A stretch of DNA of 48,138 nt from Comamonadaceae bacterium UBA2334. GTDB taxonomy: Bacteria; Pseudomonadota; Gammaproteobacteria; Burkholderiales; Burkholderiaceae_C. Shown here piece after piece: positions 33,034-41,815 of the stretch (the stretch's first letter is position 1; every line of letters begins with the position of its first letter). The DNA lies in contig DDUQ01000016.1 in assembly GCA_002344885.1 (NCBI GenBank), positions 1-48,138 of the forward strand, given 5' to 3'. The position numbers and the translations under genes are program-made. The notes under the pieces were generated by a model, which had not been told where the DNA came from, searched no databases, and saw nothing but the letters and a program-made list of their open reading frames with translations.

Positions 33034-33612
33034 ATGACTGAAACGCCCGAAACCATCCCCACCGCCACGCCAAACCCGGAAGCTCCGATGTTTGCGAACG
33101 TGTCCCCCGAAGAAGCTGAAGCCGCCGCAGCAGCGAACCAGCATGATGCCTTGCAAGCTTTGAACGACGAGTTGGCAGCCCTGAAAGCGCAGAACAAGGA
33201 TTTGGCCGACCAATACCTGCGTGCCAAGGCCGAAGCAGAGAACGCGCGCCGTCGCGCCGACGACGAAATTGCCAAAGCCCGCAAGTTCGCGGTGGAAAGC
33301 TTTGCCGAAAGCCTGCTGCCCGTTTCCGACAGCCTCGAAGCCGGCCTTGCCATTCAGGAGGCCACGGCCCAGCAAATCCGGGAAGGCGCTGAAGCGACGC
33401 TCAAACAACTCCACAGCGCGCTGGCGCGCCACAAGGTATTGCCCATCACGCCCGAAGCAGGCAGCAAATTCGACCCCCATTTCCACCAGGCCATCAGCAT
33501 GGTGCCTGCCGAGCAGGAGCCCAACACGGTGGTCACCGTTTTGCAAAAGGGTTACCAGATAGCCGAGCGCGTGCTGCGCCCAGCACTGGTGACGGTGGCC
33601 GCACCACGCTGA
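33034..33612 (+). CDS. grpE: Nucleotide exchange factor GrpE
   Basis: The 192-residue protein has a long N-terminal helix (ALQALNDELAALKAQNKDLA, then YLRAKAEAENARRRADDEIA) and the C-terminal beta domain with ISMVPAEQEPNTVVTVLQKG and YQIAERVLRPALVTVA, the GrpE signature. It exchanges ADP for ATP on DnaK in the cytosol. It heads the grpE-dnaK-dnaJ order. No other start is better; the ATG at 33034 lies just downstream of the heat-shock promoter. Confidence 0.95.
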   Translation: MTETPETIPTATPNPEAPMFANVSPEEAEAAAAANQHDALQALNDELAALKAQNKDLADQYLRAKAEAENARRRADDEIAKARKFAVESFAESLLPVSDSLEAGLAIQEATAQQIREGAEATLKQLHSALARHKVLPITPEAGSKFDPHFHQAISMVPAEQEPNTVVTVLQKGYQIAERVLRPALVTVAAPR

Positions 33613-33666
33613 CCGGCCCCTCACCCCGCACCTTTGCTTTCGACACCTGCTTGACGAACAACCCCT

Positions 33667-33694
33667 CTTGAAATCAGGTTTTTCATCCGCAGAT
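33667..33694 (+). promoter_or_regulatory. Candidate second sigma-32-type promoter, ahead of dnaK
   Basis: CTTGAAA (33667-33673) preceded by CCCCT, 13-base spacer, then CCGCAGAT (33687-33694), a partial match to CCCCATNT. It would add heat-shock transcription of dnaK separate from grpE. Weaker than the grpE promoter. Confidence 0.45.
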
Positions 33695-33734
33695 CGGTGT
33701 CATTGAAGTTTTCACACATTTCCAGGAGTTAGAC

Positions 33735-35690
33735 ATGGGCAAAATCATCGGTATTGACCTCGGCACCACCAACAGCTGCGTGGCCATCATGGAAGGCAAC
33801 ACCACCCGCGTGATCGAAAACAGCGAAGGTGCACGCACCACGCCCTCGATCATTGCGTACCAGGAAGACGGGGAAATCCTGGTGGGTGCATCGGCCAAAC
33901 GTCAGACTGTGACCAACCCCAAGAACACGCTGTACGCCATCAAGCGCCTGATCGGCCGCAAGTTTGCCGAGAAGGAAGTGCAGAAAGACATCGACCTGAT
34001 GCCTTACACCATTGCCAAGGCCGACAACGGCGACGCATGGGTGGAAGTGCGTGGCAACAAACTGGCCCCTCCCCAGGTCAGCGCAGAAGTCCTGCGCAAA
34101 ATGAAGAAAACCGCCGAGGACTACCTGGGCGAAACCGTGACGGAAGCCGTCATCACCGTTCCCGCCTACTTCAACGACGCACAGCGCCAGGCCACCAAAG
34201 ACGCTGGTCGCATCGCCGGACTGGAAGTCAAGCGCATCATCAACGAACCCACTGCGGCTGCGCTGGCATTTGGCCTCGACAAGCAGGACAAGGGTGACCG
34301 CAAGATTGCAGTGTACGACCTGGGCGGCGGTACGTTCGACGTGTCCATCATCGAAATTGCCGATGTCGATGGCGAAAAGCAGTTTGAAGTGCTGTCCACC
34401 AACGGCGACACCTTCCTGGGTGGTGAAGACTTCGACCAGCGCATCATCGACTTCATCATCAGCGAGTTCAAGAAAGACCAGGGCGTTGACCTGTCGAAAG
34501 ACGTGCTGGCGCTGCAACGCCTGAAGGAAGCCGCTGAAAAGGCCAAAATCGAACTGTCCAACAGCAGCCAGACCGACATCAACCTGCCCTACATCACGGC
34601 AGACGCCTCAGGGCCCAAGCACCTCAACATCAAGATGACCCGCGCCAAGCTGGAAAGCCTGGTGGACGAGCTGATCGAGCGCACCATTGCCCCATGCCGC
34701 ACCGCCATCAAGGATGCAGGCGTGAGCGTCTCCGACATCGACGACGTGATCCTGGTCGGCGGCATGAGCCGCATGCCCAAGGTCCAAGACAAGGTCAAAG
34801 AGTTCTTCGGCAAAGAGCCTCGCCGTGACGTGAACCCCGACGAAGCCGTGGCTGTGGGTGCTGCCATCCAGGGTCAGGTGCTGTCGGGTGACCGCAAGGA
34901 TGTGCTGCTGCTCGACGTGACGCCGTTGTCCCTGGGCATCGAGACCATGGGTGGCGTGATGACCAAGATGATCGCCAAAAACACGACCATCCCCACCAAG
35001 TTTGCCCAAACGTTCTCGACGGCCGATGACAACCAGCCTGCGGTGACCATCAAGGTGTTCCAGGGCGAGCGTGAAATCGCCAGTGGCAACAAACTGCTGG
35101 GTGAATTCAACCTGGAAGGCATTCCGCCTGCGCCGCGTGGCATCCCGCAGATCGAAGTGAGCTTCGACATCGACGCCAACGGCATCCTGCACGTGGGTGC
35201 AAAAGACAAAGGTACCGGCAAGGAAAACAAAATCACCATCAAGGCCAACTCGGGTCTGACCGAAGCCGAGATCCAGCAGATGGTGAAGGACGCCGAGCTG
35301 AACGCCGCCGAAGACCACAAGAAGGTCGAACTGGTGCAGGCCCGCAACCAGGCGGAAGCGATGGCCAACAGCGTCAAAAAGAGCCTGACCGAGTACGGTG
35401 ACAAGCTCGACGCGGGCGAGAAAGCCGCCATTGAAGACGCCATCAAGGCTGTGGAAGAAGCCTGCAAGGGTGACGACAAGTCCGCCATCGAAGAGAAAAA
35501 CACGGCCCTGATGACGGTCAGCCAGAAGCTGGGCGAGAAAATGTATGCCGACCAGCAAGCAGCACAAGCCGCAGCGGGTGCTGCGGAAGGTGCGGCAGCC
35601 GGTGCAACCGGCAATGCCGGTTCTTCAGGCAACCGCCCTGGTGACGACGATGTGGTCGATGCCGAAGTGAAAGAAGTCAAGAAGGGTTGA
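33735..35690 (+). CDS. dnaK: Chaperone protein DnaK (Hsp70)
   Basis: This 651-residue protein opens MGKIIGIDLGTTNSCVAI and shows the ATPase phosphate and adenosine motifs (VYDLGGGTFDVSIIEI; VILVGGMSRMPKVQ), the linker VLLLDVTPLSLGIETMGGVM and a C-terminal Gly/Ala-rich tail ending DDDVVDAEVKEVKKG. AGGAG precedes the ATG. It folds and rescues proteins with DnaJ and GrpE, which flank it in the usual order. Length is normal. Confidence 0.97.
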   Translation: MGKIIGIDLGTTNSCVAIMEGNTTRVIENSEGARTTPSIIAYQEDGEILVGASAKRQTVTNPKNTLYAIKRLIGRKFAEKEVQKDIDLMPYTIAKADNGDAWVEVRGNKLAPPQVSAEVLRKMKKTAEDYLGETVTEAVITVPAYFNDAQRQATKDAGRIAGLEVKRIINEPTAAALAFGLDKQDKGDRKIAVYDLGGGTFDVSIIEIADVDGEKQFEVLSTNGDTFLGGEDFDQRIIDFIISEFKKDQGVDLSKDVLALQRLKEAAEKAKIELSNSSQTDINLPYITADASGPKHLNIKMTRAKLESLVDELIERTIAPCRTAIKDAGVSVSDIDDVILVGGMSRMPKVQDKVKEFFGKEPRRDVNPDEAVAVGAAIQGQVLSGDRKDVLLLDVTPLSLGIETMGGVMTKMIAKNTTIPTKFAQTFSTADDNQPAVTIKVFQGEREIASGNKLLGEFNLEGIPPAPRGIPQIEVSFDIDANGILHVGAKDKGTGKENKITIKANSGLTEAEIQQMVKDAELNAAEDHKKVELVQARNQAEAMANSVKKSLTEYGDKLDAGEKAAIEDAIKAVEEACKGDDKSAIEEKNTALMTVSQKLGEKMYADQQAAQAAAGAAEGAAAGATGNAGSSGNRPGDDDVVDAEVKEVKKG

Positions 35691-35806
35691 TGCCTGTGGC
35701 TGGCGGCCACCCCGTGCTGCCAGCTTCTGTTCAACCGCCGCCGCGTCAGGGTTGCCACCAGTGACCCCACGCGGCGTTTGCATTCCATTGGATACGGTGC
35801 ACACAC

Positions 35807-36940
35807 ATGGCGAAACGAGACTTTTACGAAGTACTGGGCGTTGCGAAGAACGCCAGTGAAGACGAGATCAAAAAGGCGTATCGCAAATTGGCGATGAAGT
35901 ATCACCCTGACCGCAATCAGGGTGATGCCGCCAAGGCTGCGGAAGAAAAATTCAAAGAAGCCAAAGAAGCGTATGAAATGCTGAGCGACCCGCAAAAGCG
36001 GGCCGCCTACGACCAGCATGGCCACGCGGGCGTGGACCCGAACATGCGCGGCGGCCCTGGTGCTGAAGGCTTCGCCGGGTTCGGTGAAGCCTTTGGCGAC
36101 ATCTTTGGCGACATCTTCGGCGGTCGGGCTGGTGGCGCGCGCGGTGGCCGACAGGTTTACCGTGGCAACGACCTGTCATACGCCATGGAGATCACGCTGG
36201 AAGAAGCCGCCGCAGGCAAGGAAGCCCAGATTCGCATCCCCTCCTGGGAAGATTGCGACACCTGCAAGGGCACCGGAGCCAAGCCCGGCACATCGGTCAA
36301 AACCTGCCCGACCTGCCACGGCTCGGGCACGGTGCAGATGCGCCAGGGTTTCTTCAGCGTCCAGCAGACCTGCCACCATTGCCACGGCACGGGCAAGATC
36401 ATTCCTGAACCCTGCACCACCTGCAACGGCCAGGGCAAGCTGAAAAAGCACAAAACGCTGGAAGTCAAGATACCCGCCGGTATCGACGATGGCATGCGCA
36501 TCCGCAGCGCCGGCAATGGCGAACCGGGGCACAACGGTGGTCCGTCAGGTGATCTGTTCATCGAAATCAGGCTGCGCAAGCACGATATTTTCGAGCGTGA
36601 CGGCGACGACCTCCACTGCCAGGTACCCGTCAACATGTGCACCGCCACACTCGGCGGCGAGATTGATGTCCCCACACTGGGCGGCAAAGCCACCATCGAC
36701 ATCCCCGAGGGCACACAACACGGCAAGACCTTCCGGCTGCGCGGCAAAGGCATCAAGGGCGTACGCAGCAGCTACCCCGGTGATCTGTACTGCCACATCT
36801 CGGTGGAAACGCCGGTCAAGCTCACCGAGCATCAGCGCAAACTGATCAAGGAACTGGATGAATCCTTCAAGAAAGGCGGTGGCAAACACAGCCCGAACGA
36901 AGAAAGCTGGTTTGCCAAAGCCAAAGCATTCTTCAGCTGA
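35807..36940 (+). CDS. dnaJ: Chaperone protein DnaJ (Hsp40)
   Basis: The 377-residue protein has an N-terminal J-domain with the HPD motif (MKYHPDRNQGD), a Gly/Phe-rich stretch (GGPGAEGFAGFGEAF), and four zinc-binding CxxCxGxG repeats (CDTCKGTG, CPTCHGSG, CHHCHGTG, CTTCNGQG) before the substrate-binding C-terminus. It delivers clients to DnaK and stimulates its ATPase. A hairpin with a T-run follows, within a repeat element. Confidence 0.97.
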   Translation: MAKRDFYEVLGVAKNASEDEIKKAYRKLAMKYHPDRNQGDAAKAAEEKFKEAKEAYEMLSDPQKRAAYDQHGHAGVDPNMRGGPGAEGFAGFGEAFGDIFGDIFGGRAGGARGGRQVYRGNDLSYAMEITLEEAAAGKEAQIRIPSWEDCDTCKGTGAKPGTSVKTCPTCHGSGTVQMRQGFFSVQQTCHHCHGTGKIIPEPCTTCNGQGKLKKHKTLEVKIPAGIDDGMRIRSAGNGEPGHNGGPSGDLFIEIRLRKHDIFERDGDDLHCQVPVNMCTATLGGEIDVPTLGGKATIDIPEGTQHGKTFRLRGKGIKGVRSSYPGDLYCHISVETPVKLTEHQRKLIKELDESFKKGGGKHSPNEESWFAKAKAFFS

Positions 36941-36949
36941 CTTTCTTCA

Positions 36950-36996
36950 ACCATAGCAAAGACCCCATACGCATAAAGCGCTGGGGTCTTTTTTTG
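36950..36996 (+). repeat. TAGC-N18-AAGCGCT repeat element, copy 5
   Basis: TAGC at 36954-36957, 18 bases, AAGCGCT at 36976-36982, then GGGGTCTTTTTTT. It aligns without a gap to copy 6. This copy doubles as the dnaJ terminator. Confidence 0.8.
36958..36996 (+). terminator. dnaJ terminator built from repeat copy 5
   Basis: AAGACCCCA (36959-36967), a 14-base loop, then TGGGGTCTT (36982-36990) and a T-run. It has nine pairs and follows the dnaJ stop closely. Confidence 0.85.
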
Positions 36997-37071
36997 TTTT
37001 AAATTGGAACGCCACCTCAACCTGATTGCCACGGCTGATTGCCTTGGCACGCGCCGGTCTACACTTTGAGC

Positions 37072-38436
37072 ATGAGCGTCAACATCACTTTCCTCGGCGG
37101 TGCAGGCACTGTCACCGGATCCAAGTACCTCGTGCAACACGAGGGCAAACGCTTGCTGGTGGACTGCGGCCTGTTCCAAGGCTACAAGCAACTGCGCTTG
37201 CGCAACTGGCAACCTCTGCCTGTCGAACCCGCGGAAATCGACGCAGCGGTTCTCACCCACGCCCACCTCGACCACAGTGGCTACGTGCCCTTGCTGGTGC
37301 GCGACGGGTTCAGAGGCAAGGTCTGGAGCACACCCGCCACACGAGACCTGGCGGCCATTCTCCTGCCGGACAGCGGGCACATCCAGGAAGACGACGCACG
37401 TTATGCCAACCGCAAAGGCTACTCAAAGCACGCCGAAGCGAAGCCCCTGTACACCGAAGACGATGCCCGCGACAGCCTGAAGCATTTCAGAACGGCACGC
37501 CTGCACGAGGTCTTTGAACCCATCCCTGGCTGGCGGGCCAGCTTCTCTGCTGCCGGCCACATCCTCGGTGCGGCCAGTTTGCTGCTGCAAGTGGGCAACC
37601 GGCGCATCCTGTTTTCGGGTGATCTGGGGAGGCCAGACGATACGCTGATGCTCCCCCCAGAGCCACCGCCTGTGGCGGATGTGGTGCTGATCGAATCCAC
37701 CTACGGCGACCGCACCCACCCGGACGAAAACATGGCCCACGAATTGACCACTGCGCTCAACCGGGTCTGCGCACGTGGCGGATCGGCTGTGATCCCCGTG
37801 TTTGCCGTGGGGCGTGCACAGGCGCTGCTGCACACACTCGCCCAACTGAAGGCCAGCAACGCCATTGCCAGACAGCTTCCTGTGTACCTGGACAGCCCGA
37901 TGGCCATCCACACTGCGGGCCTGTATGCACACCACCTGGGTGAGCATCGGCTGAATGCACGCGAGTGCCACGTCATGGAGCACACCGCCACCATGACCCG
38001 TACGCCCGATGAATCGAAAGCCATCGCCCACCATCACGGGCCCAAGGTCATACTGTCGGCCAGTGGCATGGCCACCGGCGGGCGCGTGCTGCACCACCTC
38101 GCCAACCACCTGCCGGATCACCGCAACATGATCATCCTGGCGGGTTACCAGGCCCCCGGCACGCGGGGGGCCCTCCTGGCCGGTGGCGCACCCATACTGC
38201 GCATGCATGGGCAGGACATTCCGGTCAGGGCTGAGATCGTGCAACTGCAGGCCGGATCGGCCCATGCAGACGGCAACCAACTCATGAACTGGCTTGGCGC
38301 CCTGCCCGCAGCGCCAACCAACGTGTTTGTGGTGCACGGGTCGGAGGGCGCATCCGACTGCCTGCGCCAGCGCATCAACCATGAGCTGAAATGGCCTGCC
38401 ACGGTGCCGGAACATGGCGCAACCTGGATGGTGTGA
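37072..38436 (+). CDS. Metallo-beta-lactamase/beta-CASP RNA-processing nuclease-like protein
   Basis: The 454-residue product from MSVNITFLGGAGTVTGSKYL carries the metal-binding motif HAHLDHSG (H63, H65, D67, H68), SAAGHILGAAS, a beta-CASP domain (DSPMAIHTAGLYAHH) and the late GYQAPGTRGALLAGG plus an SAHADGNQLMNW motif, all typical of beta-CASP nucleases related to CPSF-73/YsgA. These act on RNA with two zinc ions. No membrane segment. Target unknown. It stands alone. Confidence 0.88.
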   Translation: MSVNITFLGGAGTVTGSKYLVQHEGKRLLVDCGLFQGYKQLRLRNWQPLPVEPAEIDAAVLTHAHLDHSGYVPLLVRDGFRGKVWSTPATRDLAAILLPDSGHIQEDDARYANRKGYSKHAEAKPLYTEDDARDSLKHFRTARLHEVFEPIPGWRASFSAAGHILGAASLLLQVGNRRILFSGDLGRPDDTLMLPPEPPPVADVVLIESTYGDRTHPDENMAHELTTALNRVCARGGSAVIPVFAVGRAQALLHTLAQLKASNAIARQLPVYLDSPMAIHTAGLYAHHLGEHRLNARECHVMEHTATMTRTPDESKAIAHHHGPKVILSASGMATGGRVLHHLANHLPDHRNMIILAGYQAPGTRGALLAGGAPILRMHGQDIPVRAEIVQLQAGSAHADGNQLMNWLGALPAAPTNVFVVHGSEGASDCLRQRINHELKWPATVPEHGATWMV

Positions 38437-38445
38437 CCAGCAACA

Positions 38446-38490
38446 TTCATAGCAACACTCCTTACATATAAAAGCGCTGATGGCTTTTTT
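38446..38490 (+). repeat. TAGC-N18-AAGCGCT repeat element, copy 6 (contains the mltB-like start codon)
   Basis: TAGC at 38450-38453, 18 bases, AAGCGCT at 38472-38478, then GATGGCTTTTTTT. The ATG of the downstream transglycosylase gene (38480) and its first residues MAFFN lie inside the element. Confidence 0.8.
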
Positions 38491-39799
38491 TAACCTTGAT
38501 TTCAAGCATCCCCGTGCTCGACTGACCCCTGCAAACCGCGTATCCAGTCCGTACAGCCGCACACTCACCTGCATCGGCTGGCTGCTTGGCACGTGCCTGC
38601 CAGCGGCCAGCCTGGCCAACCCGGCCCCAGACGTCAACCCCACCAGCTGGGCGCACTGCCTCGCACGGCTGCAACCGCAGGCGCTTCAGGCTGGCGTGAC
38701 CCGCAACACCTGGCAAAGCATGCTGGAGGGCATCGAACCCGATGCCACCGTGCTGGAGAAACTGGACAACCAGCCGGAGTTTCGTACACCCATCTGGGAC
38801 TACCTGGCCGGACTGGTGGATGACGAACGGATCGCCGAGGGGCAGCGGCTGCTGGCTGAACACGCCGCCACCCTGGAGCGCGTGCAGGCAGCCTACGGCG
38901 TGACACCCGCTACCGTGGTGGCGGTGTGGGGGGTGGAGAGCAACTTCGGCCAGAGCTTCGGGCGGTATCCACTTGTGCAGGCGCTGGGCACCTTGAGCTG
39001 CTACGGCAGGCGCCAGGCTTTTTTCCAGAAGGAGCTGTATGCCACGCTGCGAATCGCCCAAGGCGGGCATGTGGCACCGTCGGCGCTGGTGGGCTCGTGG
39101 GCGGGCGCGTTCGGTCAGACCCAGTTCATGCCCACGACCTACGAACGGCTGGCCATCGACTTCGACGGTGATGGCAAACGCGACCTAACGACCAGCATCC
39201 CCGACGCACTGGCCTCGACCGCCCACTTTCTGCAAAAAGCAGGCTGGCGAACCGGCATGCCGTGGGGCATGGAGGTGAAGCTGCCCACCGGCTTTTCTAC
39301 CGACAACGAAGGGCGGCGCACCAAACGCCCTGCCAGCGTCTGGTCTGAACGCGGCGTGCGCACCCTTGACGGGCGAGACCCGGTGCAGGTCTGGGGAGCG
39401 GACACACCGCTGGGACTGATGGTGCCAGGCCAGCGTGCCGTGGGTGCCCAGCCCGAGCTGGGTACCGGTCCTGCGTTTCTGGTCAGCCGGAATTTCGACG
39501 CGCTGTTCAGCTACAACGCGGCTGAGAGCTACGGCCTGGCCATCGCCCACCTGTCGGACCGTTTGCTGGGCAAACCGCCCTTTGCCGCACCCTGGCCCAC
39601 CGACGACGCCGGGTTGTCGCGTGCACAGCGACGAGAACTGCAAACCCTGCTGACCTTGCGAGGCCACGACATCGGCAGCATAGACGGCATGTTGGGCGAG
39701 AGAAGCCGCGCGGCGATCCGCGTCGAGCAAACCAGGCTCGGACATACTTCGACCGGGCGAGGCGGACAGAAGCTGCTGAAGGCCTTGCAGTCCCCATGA
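38480..39799 (+). CDS. Lytic murein transglycosylase, MltB family
   Basis: The 439-residue product has an N-terminal signal-like segment (about 28-47, ending SLA). The SLT domain carries catalytic Glu E153 in VWGVESNFGQSFG, followed by YGRRQAFFQKELYATLRIAQ and GSWAGAFGQTQFMPTTY. The C-terminal peptidoglycan-binding repeat (LSRAQRRELQTLLTLRGHDI...) is present. It cleaves glycan strands in the periplasm. The start codon comes from a repeat element and no other Met exists before the signal segment, so the N-terminus may be an acquired one. A rare start further in cannot be ruled out. Confidence 0.85.
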   Translation: MAFFNLDFKHPRARLTPANRVSSPYSRTLTCIGWLLGTCLPAASLANPAPDVNPTSWAHCLARLQPQALQAGVTRNTWQSMLEGIEPDATVLEKLDNQPEFRTPIWDYLAGLVDDERIAEGQRLLAEHAATLERVQAAYGVTPATVVAVWGVESNFGQSFGRYPLVQALGTLSCYGRRQAFFQKELYATLRIAQGGHVAPSALVGSWAGAFGQTQFMPTTYERLAIDFDGDGKRDLTTSIPDALASTAHFLQKAGWRTGMPWGMEVKLPTGFSTDNEGRRTKRPASVWSERGVRTLDGRDPVQVWGADTPLGLMVPGQRAVGAQPELGTGPAFLVSRNFDALFSYNAAESYGLAIAHLSDRLLGKPPFAAPWPTDDAGLSRAQRRELQTLLTLRGHDIGSIDGMLGERSRAAIRVEQTRLGHTSTGRGGQKLLKALQSP

Positions 39800-39863
39800 T
39801 GTCGCGCCGATCATCGGGCGCACCACCGACCTGAATCGGGTCAGGCCCTGCACGCCCGGGGGG

Positions 39864-40406
39864 TCAGCCTTCGGGACGCGGTGCGTCCAGACGCAGCAGA
39901 CTCACCACACGCGCACAGTCTGCAATGTGCTGGTTGCAGACATACCGCATGGCGGCATACGCCAGCGCCGCCGACACAGCCTGGCCTGCGATGGGCACGA
40001 AGCGCGTCAACTGCCGCCCGGCCACCCGCTGGCTGATGCCCGCCAGCACCTTCAGCACCAACTGGCGCGTGATGCTGCTGCCCACCAGCGTGGATCCGAC
40101 CGCCGTGATGGCTTTGTAAACCAGCAGCTTCTTGTCGGGGGCCAAGGCTTCCACTTGCGCCTCACTGAGCCCAAACCGCTCGTTGATCTGCGAGACGAGC
40201 CGCATCAGCACCACCACATCGGCCGCAACATCCAGCCCCGGAATGGGCACCAGAGACACGCCCGCCGACACCAAAGCCTTGCGCGACACCATGCGCTGGC
40301 ACTCGGCGACCAACGCCTGCACCATGCGCTCACTGGGCAATTGACCGGGTGTCAGCGCCCCCACTGCTTCGGTGTGCGCATGCAACGGGCGGGTTTCAAT
40401 CACCAC
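39864..40406 (-). CDS. DUF697-like protein
   Basis: The start is taken as a GTG (40406 or 40403) overlapping the stop of the upstream GlsB-like gene, giving about 180 residues; an ATG at 40325 would give a shorter form. The core VSRKALVSAGVSLVPIPGLD followed by VAADVVVLMRLVSQINERFG matches DUF697, a helical domain also found fused to dynamin-like GTPases. It has hydrophobic stretches compatible with membrane association. It is the last gene of a five-gene leftward operon. Function unknown. Confidence 0.7.
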   Translation of the reverse strand: MVIETRPLHAHTEAVGALTPGQLPSERMVQALVAECQRMVSRKALVSAGVSLVPIPGLDVAADVVVLMRLVSQINERFGLSEAQVEALAPDKKLLVYKAITAVGSTLVGSSITRQLVLKVLAGISQRVAGRQLTRFVPIAGQAVSAALAYAAMRYVCNQHIADCARVVSLLRLDAPRPEG

Positions 40407-40656
40407 CCTGGCCACCCTTGCGCAGCAGACCCACCACCCACAAAACCAGCAGCGCGCCCACCACGCTGGCGATGAAACCCGCAGCCTGGCCGCTGGCGTA
40501 CCAACCCAGCCACTGGCCCGCCGCGTTGGCCACGAATGACCCGGCAATGCCCAACAGAGCGGTCAGGATCAGCCCCATGCGCTGGTTACCGGGCATCAGT
40601 GCCCGCGCCACTAAACCCACCACAAAGCCCACCAACGCCATCCACACGTAGCTCAT
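40396..40656 (-). CDS. GlsB/YeaQ/YmgE-family small membrane protein
   Basis: The ATG at 40656 has AAGGAG five bases upstream (86 aa); a GTG two codons earlier is less likely. Three membrane segments are seen, with the family motif GLVARALMPGNQRMGLILTA, followed by LLGIAGSFVANAAGQWLGWY. The family is linked to stress and stationary-phase responses, role unsettled. It lies ten bases after the AlkC-like gene and its end overlaps the DUF697 gene. Confidence 0.88.
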   Translation of the reverse strand: MSYVWMALVGFVVGLVARALMPGNQRMGLILTALLGIAGSFVANAAGQWLGWYASGQAAGFIASVVGALLVLWVVGLLRKGGQGGD

Positions 40657-40666
40657 GATCACTCCT

Positions 40667-41800
40667 TCAGGTCAGCAACACAAAACTGTCCAGGGGGTAA
40701 ACCGCCCCGTTGACCAGCAATTCCACCCGATGTTCGCCCGGATGGTGCGTACGTGTGGTCATTTGCTGCAAGGACAAGGTCTTGCTCAGCACCACCGTTG
40801 CACCGGCACCCAGCGCCACCTGCTTGAGTTTGAACACCTTCGGTCGGGTGGTGCCATTGGCCTTGCAGTAGTGGACGACCAGGTCGCACAACAGGCGCTG
40901 AGGAACCGACAAACCGTTGTTCACCCGGCAACTGATGGTCACTTTCCCGCCCACGACAGCGTGTGCAGGCGCATAAGTGACCTGGTCGATGCTCACCTGT
41001 GCTTGCGCGCCGTATCCCAGCACGGCGAGCGCTTCGGCATGACCGCCCTTGACCAGGGAACGCAAGGCATGACTGACCAGGTCGCGCAAGTTCTGCACCT
41101 GTTGTGGCGTTCGAGCCTCCGTTGGTTCTGACAACCAGCGCCGGGCCGTTAGGACCAACAGGTGCGGGTGATCCTTGCCAATGTCATTCAGGTTGTTGGC
41201 GACCGAGCGCCGGACATAGGCAGACGGGTCGTCCTTCAGCTTGTCCAGCAAAGCCAGTACCGGTGCAGGGTCGTGCTGAAAAGCGCGCAACCGCCGCCCC
41301 CACGGCAAACGCGGACGTGTGCCTTCCGACACCAGGCGGCGCACATGCTCGTTCGGGTCAGTGGCCCAGTCGTTCAACCGGGCCAAGGTGGCCTCTGGCG
41401 AGTGGGCCAGGAAGGTCCGGATGCTGAACTCTGCCGTGAACAGCTGTGTCAACCGGTGCTGCAAGCGCATCGCCGCATCAAACTGGTTCAACCCGTAGGT
41501 GGCCACCCAGCAGGTGTAGGGCAGGTACAGGAAACTGGCCAGACTGCCCTCTCCCAGGTCAACCGGCTGTTCAATGGCCAGCCCGACGCAGACGAACGCC
41601 TGCGCATCGTCAACCGGCAAGTGCCGACGCATCACCTCGGCCCAATGCTGCCCCCTCGCCATCAGGCTCAGTTCAGCGAAGCCCAGCAGTGCATCGGCGA
41701 CGAAGGCATCTGCATCGAAGCCAGGCACCACTGCGGCCAGCATGCCTGCCAACTTGCGCGGAATCTCGGGGCCAAACTGGTTGACAAGGGGTTCAGCCAT
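40667..41800 (-). CDS. AlkC-like DNA alkylation repair protein
   Basis: The 377-residue protein begins with HEAT-like helical repeats (RLNDWATDPNEHVRRLVSEG; LDKLKDDPSAYVRRSVANNL), characteristic of AlkC/AlkD glycosylases that remove N3-methyladenine and similar lesions. The segment RPRLPWGRRL is conserved in that family. From about residue 270 on, a beta-rich part resembles the Ig-like domain known in AlkC. It starts 15 bases after the DUF1854 gene and precedes the GlsB-like gene by ten bases. The setting in a cyanophycin locus is odd for a repair gene. Confidence 0.82.
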   Translation of the reverse strand: MAEPLVNQFGPEIPRKLAGMLAAVVPGFDADAFVADALLGFAELSLMARGQHWAEVMRRHLPVDDAQAFVCVGLAIEQPVDLGEGSLASFLYLPYTCWVATYGLNQFDAAMRLQHRLTQLFTAEFSIRTFLAHSPEATLARLNDWATDPNEHVRRLVSEGTRPRLPWGRRLRAFQHDPAPVLALLDKLKDDPSAYVRRSVANNLNDIGKDHPHLLVLTARRWLSEPTEARTPQQVQNLRDLVSHALRSLVKGGHAEALAVLGYGAQAQVSIDQVTYAPAHAVVGGKVTISCRVNNGLSVPQRLLCDLVVHYCKANGTTRPKVFKLKQVALGAGATVVLSKTLSLQQMTTRTHHPGEHRVELLVNGAVYPLDSFVLLT

Positions 41801-41815
41801 CTTCGTGACTGCCCG

